Positions 10,144-20,579 of a stretch of 64,000 nucleotides of DNA are shown here, piece after piece. The notes beneath the pieces are model-generated. The model had not been told where the DNA came from. It was given only the letters and a program-made list of their open reading frames with translations, and made no database searches. Numbering within the stretch: the first letter of the stretch is position 1; the number at the start of each line of letters is the position of its first letter. Source of the stretch: Sinomonas sp. R1AF57. Its GTDB lineage: Bacteria > Actinomycetota > Actinomycetes > Actinomycetales > Micrococcaceae. Location of the stretch: contig NZ_CP022463.1 of NCBI RefSeq assembly GCF_002224485.1, positions 2,310,990-2,374,989 of the forward strand, written 5' to 3'. A program made the translations under genes and the position numbers.

Positions 10144-10992
10144 ATGGCCCTCGCCCGCAGAGTGCGGCGCGCCCTCACCGTCCTCGTCGCGCTCGCCCTC
10201 GTCGGAGTGGGCGTGTACATCGCGGCGGTGGTGTTCAACAGGAGCGATACACCGGTCGTCGAGGGCTGCACCGCCCTCCTCGGGGAGGCGAAGCAGTCTC
10301 TCGCGACAGACCAGGCGGCCAACGCGTCACTGATCTCGGCGATCGCCGTCCGCCGCGGACTGCCGCCGCGAGCGGCGACGATCGCGCTCGCGACGGCCAT
10401 GCAGGAGTCCAAGCTCCGCAACATCAACTACGGCGACGGCGCCGGGCCCGACTCCCTGGGCCTGTTCCAGCAGCGGCCCTCGCAGGGGTGGGGCACCGAG
10501 GCGCAGGTCATGGACGCGGTGTACTCGACGAACGCGTTCTACGACGGTCTCGTGAAGATCCCCGGCTACGAGACGCTGCCCATCACAGATGCCGCGCAGA
10601 AGGTCCAGCGATCAGGGTTCCCGCAGGCCTACGCCCAGCACGAGGATCTGGGTCGGGCCTTCGCCTCCGCGCTGACCGGGAACTCCCAGGCCTCCCTCAC
10701 GTGCACCCTGCGCAAGCCCGACGCCCCGGGCGACCCCAAGACCCTGCGCTCCGAGCTCACCGTGGCGTACGGCGCCGTGGAGGCGAGCACCGCCGGCCGC
10801 TCCGTGAGCATCCCTGCCGACGGCACCCGCGCCTGGTCCATCGCGCAGTGGGCGGTCGCGAACGCGAAGGAGCTCGCGGTGGTCCGGGTCGACGTCGCGG
10901 GGCACTCGTGGATCCGCGACGGAAACCGCGGCTGGACCGAGTCCGCCGCGCCGGACGGCGTCGTGACCGTCCAGCTGGCCGAGGCTCCCTAG
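10144..10992 (+). CDS. secreted or membrane-anchored lysozyme-like protein of unknown role
   Basis: Protein of 282 residues with an N-terminal signal anchor (ALTVLVALALVGVGVYIAAV). The central segment ATAMQESKLRNINYGDG followed by SLGLFQQRPSQGWGT resembles the catalytic-Glu and structural core of lysozyme-like transglycosylases, suggesting action on peptidoglycan outside the membrane. Related actinobacterial proteins are usually left as hypothetical. Preceded by AAGGAG and separated from dapD by a hairpin. Catalytic activity is inferred from the motif only. Confidence 0.7.
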   Translation: MALARRVRRALTVLVALALVGVGVYIAAVVFNRSDTPVVEGCTALLGEAKQSLATDQAANASLISAIAVRRGLPPRAATIALATAMQESKLRNINYGDGAGPDSLGLFQQRPSQGWGTEAQVMDAVYSTNAFYDGLVKIPGYETLPITDAAQKVQRSGFPQAYAQHEDLGRAFASALTGNSQASLTCTLRKPDAPGDPKTLRSELTVAYGAVEASTAGRSVSIPADGTRAWSIAQWAVANAKELAVVRVDVAGHSWIRDGNRGWTESAAPDGVVTVQLAEAP

Positions 10993-11002
10993 CCGGCGCC
11001 GC

Positions 11003-11614
11003 TCAGACGAGGAGCTCGATCACGGGCCGCAGGTAGCTGCGGAAGATCTCCTTGTCCTCGAGGAGGGACTCGCTCATGATCAGCTTGTCCGCGTCCACGA
11101 GCCACGCCCTGTCCTCCGCGAGCGGCAGCTCGATGATGGTCAGCGCGAAGCTCCGGCCGCCGTTGCCGACCTCGAGCTGCCGCTCCTCCACCAGCTCCCG
11201 CAGCACGTCCAAGTCCCCGCGCTCCTCGCGCTTCTTCTCGAGCTGCTCGTACTCGCTCCGCCGCTCGCGCGCCCACGTGAGGGCCGTGCCGAAGTGCGCC
11301 TGCAGCGACCGCTGGAGCGCAGGGGCCGAGCGGAACGCGCTGAAACCCGGGGGGACGAGCTCGGGGCTCATCTCGGGGTGGTTCTGGATCAGCTGGGCCC
11401 ACCAGGCCTCCCATTCGCGGCGCAGCGCCGGGATGCCGCCCACATGCTGGGTGATCTGCTGGTGGTCGCTCTCGCGGATCTTCGGATGCGCCGGGGCCAC
11501 CGGCGGCATGCCCGCGCCGTTGAGCCCTGCACAGTCCTTGAGGTAGAGCGCCAGGAGCATCGGCCCGGACGTGTCCGTGGTAATCCGCCAGCCGGGTCCT
11601 CCAGTGTGGTGCAT
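11003..11614 (-). CDS. conserved hypothetical protein
   Basis: Soluble protein of 203 residues that I do not recognise. It is rich in charged helices (WARERRSEYEQLEKKREERG) and Trp residues, with no signal peptide or membrane segment. The ATG at 11614 is supported by AAGGAG 9 nt upstream. It is convergent with the lysozyme-like gene (stops 10 bp apart) and lies downstream of the tetR gene, possibly in the same transcript. Confidence 0.7.
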   Translation of the reverse strand: MHHTGGPGWRITTDTSGPMLLALYLKDCAGLNGAGMPPVAPAHPKIRESDHQQITQHVGGIPALRREWEAWWAQLIQNHPEMSPELVPPGFSAFRSAPALQRSLQAHFGTALTWARERRSEYEQLEKKREERGDLDVLRELVEERQLEVGNGGRSFALTIIELPLAEDRAWLVDADKLIMSESLLEDKEIFRSYLRPVIELLV

Positions 11615-11642
11615 GAGTCATAGCTCCTTGCCGTCTGCCTTC

Positions 11643-12278
11643 TCAGTGTATTCCCGCGGAGGCACCCGAGAGCCGGGGCGCCGCCGCCGCGAGGCTGGCG
11701 ACCTGCGCCCGCACCACGGCGACGCACAGCGCCGCGTCGAGCCAGCGGCCCTGGAGCAGGGCGTGCAGGCCCAGCCCCTCGACAGTGGCCAGGAGGCGCT
11801 CTGCCTCGACGACGAGCTCCTCGTCGGGAAGCTCCGGCCGCAGCGACCGCACCGCAGCCCCCAGCGCGGCGGCCAGGCTCCGGTGGCCGCGCTCGGCGGT
11901 CGCTGCGAGTTCGGGGCGTGTCCTCGCCGCTAGCTTGAACTCGCTCCACACGCAGAGGTCGACGGCGCGCTCCTCGTCGAGCGGGAGCAGCTGGCACAGC
12001 TGTGCCACCAGGCCCTCCTCGCCCGGGTGTCCCGAGCCGCGGCCGAGGGCCGAGGCGTCGAGGACGCGGGTGAGGACCGAGTCGACCACATCGCCGAAGG
12101 CACAGACGAGCAGGTCCGAGGACGTGGCGAAGTAGTGCCGGACCGATCCGACGACGAGGCCCGCCTCCCCCGCCACCTCCCGCAGGGACACCCGTGCGAG
12201 CCCGTCCGCCACGACGATCCGCTTGACGGCATCCACGACCTCGCGGCGGCGCTCGGCCGCGTCAACTCTCCTGGGCAC
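11643..12278 (-). CDS. TetR-family transcriptional regulator
   Basis: One-component regulator of 211 residues. The N-terminal TetR helix-turn-helix is clear: REVVDAVKRIVVADGLARVS then LREVAGEAGLVVGSVRHYF. The C-terminal ligand domain is helical and of the BetI-like type. Starts with GTG at 12278 after GAGGGGGA. It is divergent from galE, and a 12-bp palindrome in the spacer is a candidate operator, so it may control itself and galE; the ligand is unknown. Confidence 0.88.
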   Translation of the reverse strand: MPRRVDAAERRREVVDAVKRIVVADGLARVSLREVAGEAGLVVGSVRHYFATSSDLLVCAFGDVVDSVLTRVLDASALGRGSGHPGEEGLVAQLCQLLPLDEERAVDLCVWSEFKLAARTRPELAATAERGHRSLAAALGAAVRSLRPELPDEELVVEAERLLATVEGLGLHALLQGRWLDAALCVAVVRAQVASLAAAAPRLSGASAGIH

Positions 12279-12290
12279 TCCCCCTCTTTA

Positions 12291-12302
12291 GCACACCTGT
12301 GC
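12291..12302. promoter_or_regulatory. candidate TetR operator
   Basis: Perfect palindrome GCACACCTGTGC in the tetR-galE divergent spacer, 13 bp upstream of the tetR start. Position and symmetry suit a TetR-family operator, though TetR sites are often longer; assignment is inference. Confidence 0.35.
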
Positions 12303-12368
12303 CCCAACGGCCCGTCACAGCTTCACCTGCCGCGCGCCGCCGTGTGTGGGATCGATAGGATGAAGGCC

Positions 12369-13385
12369 ATGCGCATCCTCGTCACCGGTGGCACCGGCTA
12401 CATCGGCTCACACACGGTCCTGACCCTCCTCGAGGCCGGCCACGACGTCGTCGTGGTGGACAACCTGTCCAACTCCAGCGAGGAGGCACTCCGCCGCGTC
12501 GCCGAACTCGCCGCCCGCCAGGCCGCCTTCGTCCGGGCCGACATCACCGACGAGGCCGCCCTCGACGCCGCCTTCGCCGAGCACACCCCTGAAGCCGTCA
12601 TCCACTTCGCCGGCCTCAAGGCCGTCGGCGAGTCCGCCGCCATCCCCCTGGACTACTACTTCAACAACGTCGCCGGCACCATCGCCCTCCTGCGCACCAT
12701 GGAACGCCACGGCGTGCGCACCATCGTCTTCTCCTCCTCCGCCACCGTCTACGGAGACCGCAACCCCATCCCGTACGTGGAGACCATGGACATCGGCGCC
12801 ATGAACCCCTACGGGCGCACCAAGGAGCACATCGAGGACATCCTCACCGACCTCGGCGCCGCCGACCCCGCCTGGCGCATCGCCCTGCTGCGCTACTTCA
12901 ACCCGGTCGGGGCGCACCCCTCCGGCCGCATCGGCGAAGACCCCCAGGGCATCCCGAACAACCTCGTCCCCTTCATCGCCCAGGTCGCCGTGGGCCGGCG
13001 CGAGAAGCTCATGGTCTTCGGCGGCGACTACGACACTCCCGACGGGACCTGCCAGCGCGACTTCATCCACGTCGTCGACCTCGCCGAGGGCCATGCCGCA
13101 GCGCTGGACTACCTGGGCGACCACGACGGCGTGCACCGCTGGAACCTCGGCTCCGGCACCGGTACCAGCGTCCTGGAGATGCACCACGCCTTCGAGAAGG
13201 CCGTCGGCGAGCCCATCCCCTACGAGATCGCCCCCCGCCGCGCCGGCGACCTCCCCGCCTTCTGGGCCGACCCCACCGCCGCCCTGAACGACCTCGGCTG
13301 GTCCACCACCCGCACCATCGACCAGATGTGCCAGGACCACTGGCGCTGGCAGAAGAACAACCCCCACGGCTACCAGGACGCCTGA
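12369..13385 (+). CDS. galE: UDP-glucose 4-epimerase
   Basis: Extended short-chain dehydrogenase that interconverts UDP-glucose and UDP-galactose, 338 residues. NAD-binding GGTGYIGSH at residues 7-15, catalytic Ser/Tyr/Lys region FSSSATVYG and YGRTKEHIE, and the UDP-sugar loop near RDFIHVVDLAEGH are all present. ATG 12369 fits the family length; ATG 12360 is an in-frame alternative. It ends against citrate synthase with a long nested palindrome between the two stops. Confidence 0.95.
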   Translation: MRILVTGGTGYIGSHTVLTLLEAGHDVVVVDNLSNSSEEALRRVAELAARQAAFVRADITDEAALDAAFAEHTPEAVIHFAGLKAVGESAAIPLDYYFNNVAGTIALLRTMERHGVRTIVFSSSATVYGDRNPIPYVETMDIGAMNPYGRTKEHIEDILTDLGAADPAWRIALLRYFNPVGAHPSGRIGEDPQGIPNNLVPFIAQVAVGRREKLMVFGGDYDTPDGTCQRDFIHVVDLAEGHAAALDYLGDHDGVHRWNLGSGTGTSVLEMHHAFEKAVGEPIPYEIAPRRAGDLPAFWADPTAALNDLGWSTTRTIDQMCQDHWRWQKNNPHGYQDA

Positions 13386-13575
13386 CCCGCCCCGCCCACC
13401 GGTTTCGGGTACAGATCGCGACGCCGGAACGGCGTTCCGGGTACGCGGCGGTCCGGGTACGCGGTCCGGGAGCATACGACGACGGCCGGTGCCTTCCAAG
13501 CGGAAGGCACCGGCCGTCGTCGTACCCGAGAAGCCGAGATCCCGTGGGGATCTGTACCCGAAAGGGCGGGGCGGG

Positions 13576-13579
<4 letters not shown>
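13384..13579. repeat. nested intergenic palindrome between galE and gltA
   Basis: An inner perfect 23-bp stem (13475-13497 with 13502-13524, AAGC loop) lies inside outer arms (13383-13416 and 13552-13580). The outer arms match except for a 5-nt insertion ACCGG in the left one, and each includes the stop codon of its own gene (TGACCCGCCCCGCCC reads out of both galE and gltA). The motif CCGGGTACGCGG is also repeated between them. It surely acts as a bidirectional terminator; the size and symmetry are unusual. Confidence 0.8.
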
Positions 13580-14859
<1,280 letters not shown>

Positions 14860-14964
14860 GGTTCCCCTTCAAGAGGTAGCTCGCAACGTTCCTAAGCTAC
14901 TCCCAGATCCCGGCAGGCACTAATCGATACCCCGCCTCGTGTGAGGTGCCGCACACTTGCTGGA

Positions 14965-16155
14965 CTAGCGCGCGGAGAGTCGTTCCACAGCAGCGTCGAT
15001 GCGCTCGTCGCTTCCCGTGAGGGCCACCCGGACGAAGCCCGAACCCGCTGCCCCGTAGAACACACCCGGCCCGACGACGATGCCCAGCTCCGCGAGGCGG
15101 CCGACGGTTGCCCAGGTGTCCTCACCGGCGGTGCACCACAGGTACAGGCCCGCCTCGGAGTGGGACAGGGTGAGGCCGAACGCCTCGAGCGCGGGCAGGA
15201 GCCGCTCGCGCCGCGCCCGGTAGAGGTCCTTCTGGGCGAGGACGTGCGCGTCGTCGCCGAGCGCCACCCGCATCGCTTCCTGCACAGGGAAGGGCATGAT
15301 CATGCCGGCGTGCTTGCGGCTGTTGACCAGGTTCGGCATCAGCTCCGGCGCTCCTGCGACGAAGGCCGCGCGGTACCCTGCCAGGTTCGACTGCTTGCTG
15401 AGCGAGTAGACGCTCAGCAGGCCAGTCAGGTCCCCTCCGCTCACGCGGGGATCGAGCACGGACGGGACGGCCTCGCCGCCGCGCTGCGCGTCCCAGGCCC
15501 CCCACCCGAGCTCGGCGTAGCACTCATCGGAGGCGACGACGGCGCCCACGGCCCGGGCGCGGTCGACGACGGCACGCAGCTCGTCAGCGCTCCGCACCGC
15601 ACCGGCCGGATTGGCCGGGGAGTTGACCCAGACGAGGCGGACGCGGGCGAGCGTGTCTGCGTCGAGCTCGTCGAGGCTGTCGGCCGCCACAGCCGTCGCC
15701 CCTGCGAGCCGCGCGCCGATGTCGTACGTCGGGTAGGCCACGGACGGCCGGACGACGACGTCGCCCTCGCCGAGGCCGAGCAGGAACGGGAGCCAGGCCA
15801 CGAGTTCCTTCGAGCCGACCGTCGGCATGACCGCCTGCTCGTCGAGCCCGGTGACGCCGCGCCGCCGCGCGAACCATTCGACGACCGCCTCGCGCAGCGC
15901 CAGCGTTCCGTGCACGGTCGGGTAGCCGGGCGCGTCGGCGGCGGCGCGCAGGGCCTCTTGGATGACCTCGGGCGTGGGGTCCACTGGTGTCCCGATGGAG
16001 AGGTTGACCGCCCCGCCGGGGTGCTGCGCCGCCGTGGCCGCATACGGCCGCATGGCCTCCCAGGGGTAGTCGGGGAGGTCCAGGCCGAAGCCGGAGGGAC
16101 GTCGGATCGAGGAGGCCGTTCGTGTCGCGCTGTCGGCGCCCGGCTCGTTCCGCAC
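14965..16155 (-). CDS. dapC: succinyldiaminopimelate transaminase
   Basis: PLP-dependent class I/II aminotransferase of 396 residues, forming N-succinyl-LL-diaminopimelate from the keto acid and glutamate. The DapC-type start FGLDLPDYPWEAMRPYAA, the PLP-phosphate region TVGSKELVAWLP, and the Schiff-base lysine segment YSLSKQSNLAGYRAAF are visible. GTG start at 16155 lies 2 bp after the ferredoxin stop; the fdxA-dapC pair is conserved in actinobacteria (Rv1177-Rv1178). Confidence 0.92.
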   Translation of the reverse strand: MRNEPGADSATRTASSIRRPSGFGLDLPDYPWEAMRPYAATAAQHPGGAVNLSIGTPVDPTPEVIQEALRAAADAPGYPTVHGTLALREAVVEWFARRRGVTGLDEQAVMPTVGSKELVAWLPFLLGLGEGDVVVRPSVAYPTYDIGARLAGATAVAADSLDELDADTLARVRLVWVNSPANPAGAVRSADELRAVVDRARAVGAVVASDECYAELGWGAWDAQRGGEAVPSVLDPRVSGGDLTGLLSVYSLSKQSNLAGYRAAFVAGAPELMPNLVNSRKHAGMIMPFPVQEAMRVALGDDAHVLAQKDLYRARRERLLPALEAFGLTLSHSEAGLYLWCTAGEDTWATVGRLAELGIVVGPGVFYGAAGSGFVRVALTGSDERIDAAVERLSAR

Positions 16156-16157
16156 GG

Positions 16158-16484
16158 TCAGTGGTCTTGGTTCTGCGGGGGAAGGGCCGCGACGAGCGGG
16201 TGGTCCTTGCCCGTGTTGCCGAGCTTGGCGGCGCCGCCCGGGGAGCCGAGGTCGTCGAAGAACTCGACGTTGGCCTTGTAGTAGTCACTCCACTCGTCGG
16301 GCACGTCGTCCTCGTAGTAGATGGCCTCGACGGGGCACACCGGCTCGCAGGCACCGCAGTCGACGCACTCGTCCGGGTGGATGTACAGGGACCGCTCGCC
16401 TTCGTAGATGCAGTCGACAGGACACTCCTCGACGCAGGCCTTGTCCTTCACATCCACGCACGGCTGCGCGATCACGTATGTCAC
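16158..16484 (-). CDS. fdxA: 7Fe ferredoxin
   Basis: Bacterial-type ferredoxin of 108 residues carrying a 3Fe-4S and a 4Fe-4S cluster. N-terminal Cys pattern in [17 protein letters not shown], then the full [12 protein letters not shown] cluster motif. The start is GTG 16484 with GAGAGGG upstream, giving MTYVIAQPC; the longer open frame is not needed. Upstream of dapC in one transcript; electron partners unknown. Confidence 0.93.
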   Translation of the reverse strand: MTYVIAQPCVDVKDKACVEECPVDCIYEGERSLYIHPDECVDCGACEPVCPVEAIYYEDDVPDEWSDYYKANVEFFDDLGSPGGAAKLGNTGKDHPLVAALPPQNQDH

Positions 16485-16662
16485 GGTGCACCCTCTCTCT
16501 GTTCCGGCCGCACTGCTGGCGTCTTCCTGCGGCATGTCCGCGGCCGGTCGAGCCTATTATCCCCCGGCTCCCGCACGCCACTCCACCGGACACAGGCCGT
16601 AGCACTCGGCGCTCGGGCAGCGAGCGGGCCGCCGGCCGCTGAGGCCCTGCCTACGATGGAGC

Positions 16663-16899
16663 GTGCCCGAATCCCCCATCGACCTGCTTCGCTCGCTCCC
16701 AGCCGGCACACGCGTCGTCGTCCGCAGCAGGATCGAGGACGGCTTCACGGACGCCCTCGGCGATCTCGTGGACTGCGGCGAGGCGACGGTGACGGTCCGC
16801 ACCCGCCGGGGCGACGCCGTCGTGCGCCTGGCCGACGTCGTCGCGGCGAAGCCGGTGCCGCCTCCCCCGCCGCGGCGGGCGCCGCGGGAGAAGCCGTAG
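16663..16899 (+). CDS. stand-alone SH3-like (Rv0428c N-domain type) small protein
   Basis: Protein of 78 residues beginning with GTG at 16663. The sequence LPAGTRVVVRSRIEDGFTDA followed by VTVRTRRGDAVVRLADVVAA resembles the SH3-like domain found at the N-terminus of actinobacterial GNAT acetyltransferases such as Rv0428c. Here it is free-standing, ends in a proline run, and no acetyltransferase domain follows. The neighbourhood beside fdxA is where the full-length acetyltransferase gene occurs in relatives, so this could be a truncated or split version. Confidence 0.7.
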   Translation: MPESPIDLLRSLPAGTRVVVRSRIEDGFTDALGDLVDCGEATVTVRTRRGDAVVRLADVVAAKPVPPPPPRRAPREKP

Positions 16900-16983
16900 C
16901 GGGAAGCGTTGTGCAGAAGATCACAGTGCGGTAGGTTTAATCCATCGAATAGAAATATCGAGGTTGCGCCGGAGGTCCACGCC

Positions 16984-17517
16984 ATGTCGTTGCTCACTGC
17001 CCTGGGAAGGCTTGCGCCGTCCGGGCTCCCGCCGATGGTCTTCCAGGAGGCACGCTTCGACCGGGTGAGCGTGCGCGCGGCCGACGGCGCGCTCCGCCTC
17101 GATGTCGGTCTCGCGGCCCTGGATCTCGCGCCCTTCGGGGAGTTCCGGGCGACGGTGCGCTTCACGGCGGTCCTCGAGCGGCACCTCGCCTCGGGCGAGA
17201 CGGTGCAGCGGAGCGTCCCCTGCATCCAGACGGATTCGTCGCCATACCAGCGGGACAGGATGGGACACGCGAGCGCGGCCCTGGCCTTCGCGCCGACGCC
17301 CCTGCCCCGGCTCTGGGCGCGCATGGGGACGCAGGACGGATCCGGCGTCACGCTGGTCCACGCCTTCTGGTCGGACCTCATGATCATGGATCCGGCCCAT
17401 CGGCTGCTCCAGCGGATCCGCGGCGAGTGGAACCACTCCGCCGCGGTCCCCGGGACACGCACGACGGCGGCCGGCGGCTTCCGTGCAGGAGCCGCCGACC
17501 GCCGTCGGACGGGGTGA
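16984..17517 (+). CDS. hypothetical protein
   Basis: Protein of 177 residues, not recognised. ATG 16984 has GGAGG 9 nt upstream, and the leader (16920-16970) is unusually A/T rich for this genome, consistent with its own promoter. No signal peptide or membrane helix; a compact alpha/beta domain is likely (FDRVSVRAADGALRLDVGLA, VTLVHAFWSDLMIMDP). The last 20 codons coincide with a strong hairpin. The stop lies 1 bp from the convergent typA stop. Confidence 0.65.
   Translation: MSLLTALGRLAPSGLPPMVFQEARFDRVSVRAADGALRLDVGLAALDLAPFGEFRATVRFTAVLERHLASGETVQRSVPCIQTDSSPYQRDRMGHASAALAFAPTPLPRLWARMGTQDGSGVTLVHAFWSDLMIMDPAHRLLQRIRGEWNHSAAVPGTRTTAAGGFRAGAADRRRTG
17462..17507. terminator. hairpin within the 3' coding end before typA
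   Basis: Imperfect inverted repeat (CGACGGCGG..GGCGGCT and complements, about 16 pairs, loop GTGCA) embedded in the final codons of the upstream hypothetical gene. It sits beside the convergent typA stop and probably serves both genes because there is no intergenic room. Confidence 0.5.
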
Positions 17518-17518
17518 G

Positions 17519-19444
17519 TCAGGAACGCGAGCGGTTGCGCGCGGCCTTGAGTCGCTCGTTGGCGTCGAGGATCACCTTGCGGATGCGGATGTCCTCGGGA
17601 GTGATCTCCACGCACTCGTCCTCGCGGGCGAATTCGAGGGACTCCTCGAGCGTGAGCGTCCGCGGCGGGGTGAGCCCCTCGAAGTTGTCCGCGGTGGAGG
17701 AGCGCATGTTGGTGAGCTTCTTCTCCTTGGTGATGTTCACCTCCATGTCGTCGGCGCGCGAGTTCTCGCCGACGATCATGCCCTCGTACACCTCGGCCGT
17801 GGGCTGGATGAAGAAGGTGCCGCGCTCTTGGAGGTTGATCATCGCGAACGGGGTTGCGACGCCGGCGCGGTCCGCGACCAGCGAACCGTTCGTGCGGTAC
17901 TCGATGTCCCCGGCCCACGGCTCGTAGCCCTCGGAGATCGAGGAGGCGATGCCGGCGCCGCGGGTGTCCGTGAGGAACTTCGTGCGGAAGCCGATGAGGC
18001 CGCGGGAGGGGACGATGAACTCCATGCGGACCCAGCCCGTGCCGTGGTTGGCCATGTTGGTCATGCGCCCCTTGCGGGCCGCTAGGAGCTGCGTGACCGC
18101 GCCGAGGTACTCCTCGGGGACGTCGATCGTCATGTGCTCCATGGGCTCGAGGACCTGGCCGTCGACCTTCTTCGTCACGACCTGCGGCTTGCCGACCGTG
18201 AGCTCGAAGCCCTCGCGGCGCATCTGCTCGACGAGGATGGCCAGGGCGAGCTCGCCGCGGCCCTGGACCTCCCAGGCGTCCGGACGCTCAGTGGGCAGGA
18301 CGCGGATCGAGACGTTGCCGATCAGCTCCTTGTCGAGGCGGTCCTTGACCTGGCGTGCCGTCACCTTGGCGCCCTTGACGCGGCCGGCCAGCGGGGACGT
18401 GTTGATGCCGACCGTCATCGAGATCGCGGGGTCGTCGACCGTGATGAGCGGGAGCGGCTGGGGGTTGTCCGCGTCGGTGAGCGTCTCGCCGATGGTGATG
18501 TCCTCGATGCCGGCGACTGCGACGATCTCGCCGGGGCCGGCGGACTCGGCTGGGACCCGGTCGAGGGCACGTGTGGCGAGCAGCTCGGTGATCTTGACGG
18601 TCCTGATGGTCCCGTCGTGGCGGGCCCAGGCGACCTGCTGGCCCTTGCGGAGCGTGCCGTTGTAGATGCGCAGGAGCGCGAGGCGGCCGAGGAACGGCGA
18701 CGCGTCGAGGTTGGTCACGTGCGCCTGGAGGACACCCTCGGGGTCGTACGTGGGCGCCGGGATGTGCTTGAGGATGGTCGCGAAGAGCGGCTCGAGGTTG
18801 TCGTTGTCCGGGATCGAGCCGTCGGCCGGCTGCTCGAGCGAGGAGGCGCCGGCGCGGGCAGCGGCGTAGACCACCGGGACGTCGAGGACCTTGTCGAGGT
18901 CGAGGTCCGGGACCTCGTCCGCGAGGTCCGAGGCGAGGCCGAGGAGGAGGTCCATCGTCTCGTGGACAACCTCCTCGATGCGCGCATCGGGCCGGTCGGT
19001 CTTGTTCACCACGAGGATCACGGGCTTGTGCGCGGCGAGGGCCTTGCGGAGCACGAAGCGGGTCTGCGGCAGCGGGCCCTCCGAGGCGTCCACGAGCAGC
19101 ACGACGCCGTCGACCATGGACAGGCCCCGCTCGACCTCCCCGCCGAAGTCGGCGTGGCCGGGGGTGTCGATGACGTTGATCGTGATGCCGTCGGGCTCGC
19201 CGACCTCGGCCGCGGACGGACCGGCGTAGCGCACGGTCGTGTTCTTGGCGAGGATGGTGATGCCCTTCTCGCGCTCGAGGTCGCCTGAGTCCATCACGCG
19301 GTCCTCGACGTCGCCGTGGGCGGCGAAGGAGTTGGTCTGCCGGAGCATGGCGTCGACGAGGGTGGTCTTGCCGTGGTCGACGTGCGCCACGATGGCGACG
19401 TTGCGGAGATCGGTGCGAGAGGCGGTGGACACGGTTTCAGTCAT
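17519..19444 (-). CDS. typA: translational GTPase TypA/BipA
   Basis: Ribosome-binding GTPase of the EF-G-like TypA/BipA family, 641 residues, cytosolic. G1 AHVDHGKTT, G3 DTPGHADFGGE and G4 VVNKTDRPDA are present, followed by EF-G domains II, III and V and the BipA C-terminal domain (GTGWVRMEFIVPSRGLIGF). ATG 19444 (MTETVSTASRTDLRN) matches relatives; GTG 19459 is possible. The gene is divergent from an SGNH hydrolase. Confidence 0.95.
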   Translation of the reverse strand: MTETVSTASRTDLRNVAIVAHVDHGKTTLVDAMLRQTNSFAAHGDVEDRVMDSGDLEREKGITILAKNTTVRYAGPSAAEVGEPDGITINVIDTPGHADFGGEVERGLSMVDGVVLLVDASEGPLPQTRFVLRKALAAHKPVILVVNKTDRPDARIEEVVHETMDLLLGLASDLADEVPDLDLDKVLDVPVVYAAARAGASSLEQPADGSIPDNDNLEPLFATILKHIPAPTYDPEGVLQAHVTNLDASPFLGRLALLRIYNGTLRKGQQVAWARHDGTIRTVKITELLATRALDRVPAESAGPGEIVAVAGIEDITIGETLTDADNPQPLPLITVDDPAISMTVGINTSPLAGRVKGAKVTARQVKDRLDKELIGNVSIRVLPTERPDAWEVQGRGELALAILVEQMRREGFELTVGKPQVVTKKVDGQVLEPMEHMTIDVPEEYLGAVTQLLAARKGRMTNMANHGTGWVRMEFIVPSRGLIGFRTKFLTDTRGAGIASSISEGYEPWAGDIEYRTNGSLVADRAGVATPFAMINLQERGTFFIQPTAEVYEGMIVGENSRADDMEVNITKEKKLTNMRSSTADNFEGLTPPRTLTLEESLEFAREDECVEITPEDIRIRKVILDANERLKAARNRSRS

Positions 19445-19699
19445 GCGTGTGAGGCTCACTTCGGATGTGGGTCGCGGCGGTCCGCGTCCTCATGCGGCTC
19501 GGGGTGGCCCGGCCCGGAGGCACAGCGGAACAGACCCTCTTAAGGGCCAGCAACAGTATTTTACCCCTCCGGGAGCAAACGCCCTTCCGGCAGCTGGGAA
19601 GGGGCGCTGGGAAGACCGAGTGGCACCGGACGCCGCGACCCAGCATGATGGGACAACGGGCGTTCGCACCGCACCCGTTGTCACCGCACCGGAGGACCC

Positions 19700-20524
19700 A
19701 TGGGACCAGGCAGGCTTCGTGTCGCCACGGCAGCCCTCGCCGTCATGCTCGCCTCATCCGGCGCGCCCCTCTCCGACGTCGCCGCGCCTGCCGCCGCCTC
19801 GCCGTCGTCCGCCGCTGTGCCCTTCGCCACGCCCCCGCTCGTGCTCGCCCCGCGCACGACGTCGGCGCGTCGCCTCACGCCGCCGGCCCTCCTCCCGCTC
19901 GGGTCGCTGTACGCCGACCCTGCTACCGGCCGGCACGAGAGGATCCTCGGGAACCTGGCCCGGACGGCAGTCCTGATCGGCGATTCCCAGTCCGAGCCCA
20001 CTGACAGCTGGGTGCGGCGCGGCCTCGAGAAGGCCGGATACAGCGTCTACTTCGCGGGAAAGGGCGGAACGGGCTTCTCGGTCGGCACGGCCTCGGTGCA
20101 CGACTACGACGACGCCCTCCGCCTCGGCGACTGGCTCCTGCCCTACGGCGATCCCGGACTCGTGGTGGTCCAGGGCGGCGGCAACGACGCGACGCGCAGG
20201 TCCTCCGATGCGGCGATCACGAAGGGTGCCGTCGCGATCCTGGACGAGCTGCGCACCGCGTATCCCCACTCGAAGCGGCTCATGGTCGGGACACTGTCGA
20301 AGTCGGCTGCCGACGGCGGCGGCCGCCGCACCGAAGTCGACGCCCTCCTCGGGCGCATCGCGGCGCGCCTCGAGGTGCCCTTCGTCGGCTGCGGGGACTG
20401 GATCTCGCGCTACGGCCTCGCCGACGAGCTCGCCGACGGCGTCCACCTCAAGGCCTCCGGCATGGCCCGGCTGACGCCGATCTTCGCCGACTCGCTCGCC
20501 GCACAGGGACTCGCCCTCGACTGA
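19700..20524 (+). CDS. secreted SGNH/GDSL-type hydrolase
   Basis: Exported esterase-like protein of 274 residues with a signal peptide (VATAALAVMLASSGAPLSDVA). Block I is VLIGDSQSEPTD (GDSQ in place of GDSL), block III VVQGGGNDAT, and block V DGVHLKASG supplies the Asp-His pair, so the catalytic set Ser-Gly-Asn-His is complete. Likely acts on acyl groups of the envelope or extracellular substrates. GTGs upstream are possible but ATG 19700 starts a good signal peptide. Confidence 0.85.
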   Translation: MGPGRLRVATAALAVMLASSGAPLSDVAAPAAASPSSAAVPFATPPLVLAPRTTSARRLTPPALLPLGSLYADPATGRHERILGNLARTAVLIGDSQSEPTDSWVRRGLEKAGYSVYFAGKGGTGFSVGTASVHDYDDALRLGDWLLPYGDPGLVVVQGGGNDATRRSSDAAITKGAVAILDELRTAYPHSKRLMVGTLSKSAADGGGRRTEVDALLGRIAARLEVPFVGCGDWISRYGLADELADGVHLKASGMARLTPIFADSLAAQGLALD

Positions 20525-20531
20525 CGCGACA

Positions 20532-20562
20532 GGGGCCCGGGCGCGCACAGCGCCCGGGCCCC
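20532..20562. terminator. bidirectional hairpin terminator
   Basis: Perfect 13-bp stem GGGGCCCGGGCGC with loop GCACA between the convergent SGNH hydrolase and the peptide-transporter ATPase genes. Confidence 0.75.
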
Positions 20563-20579
20563 CGCGCGGTGCTGCCGCG

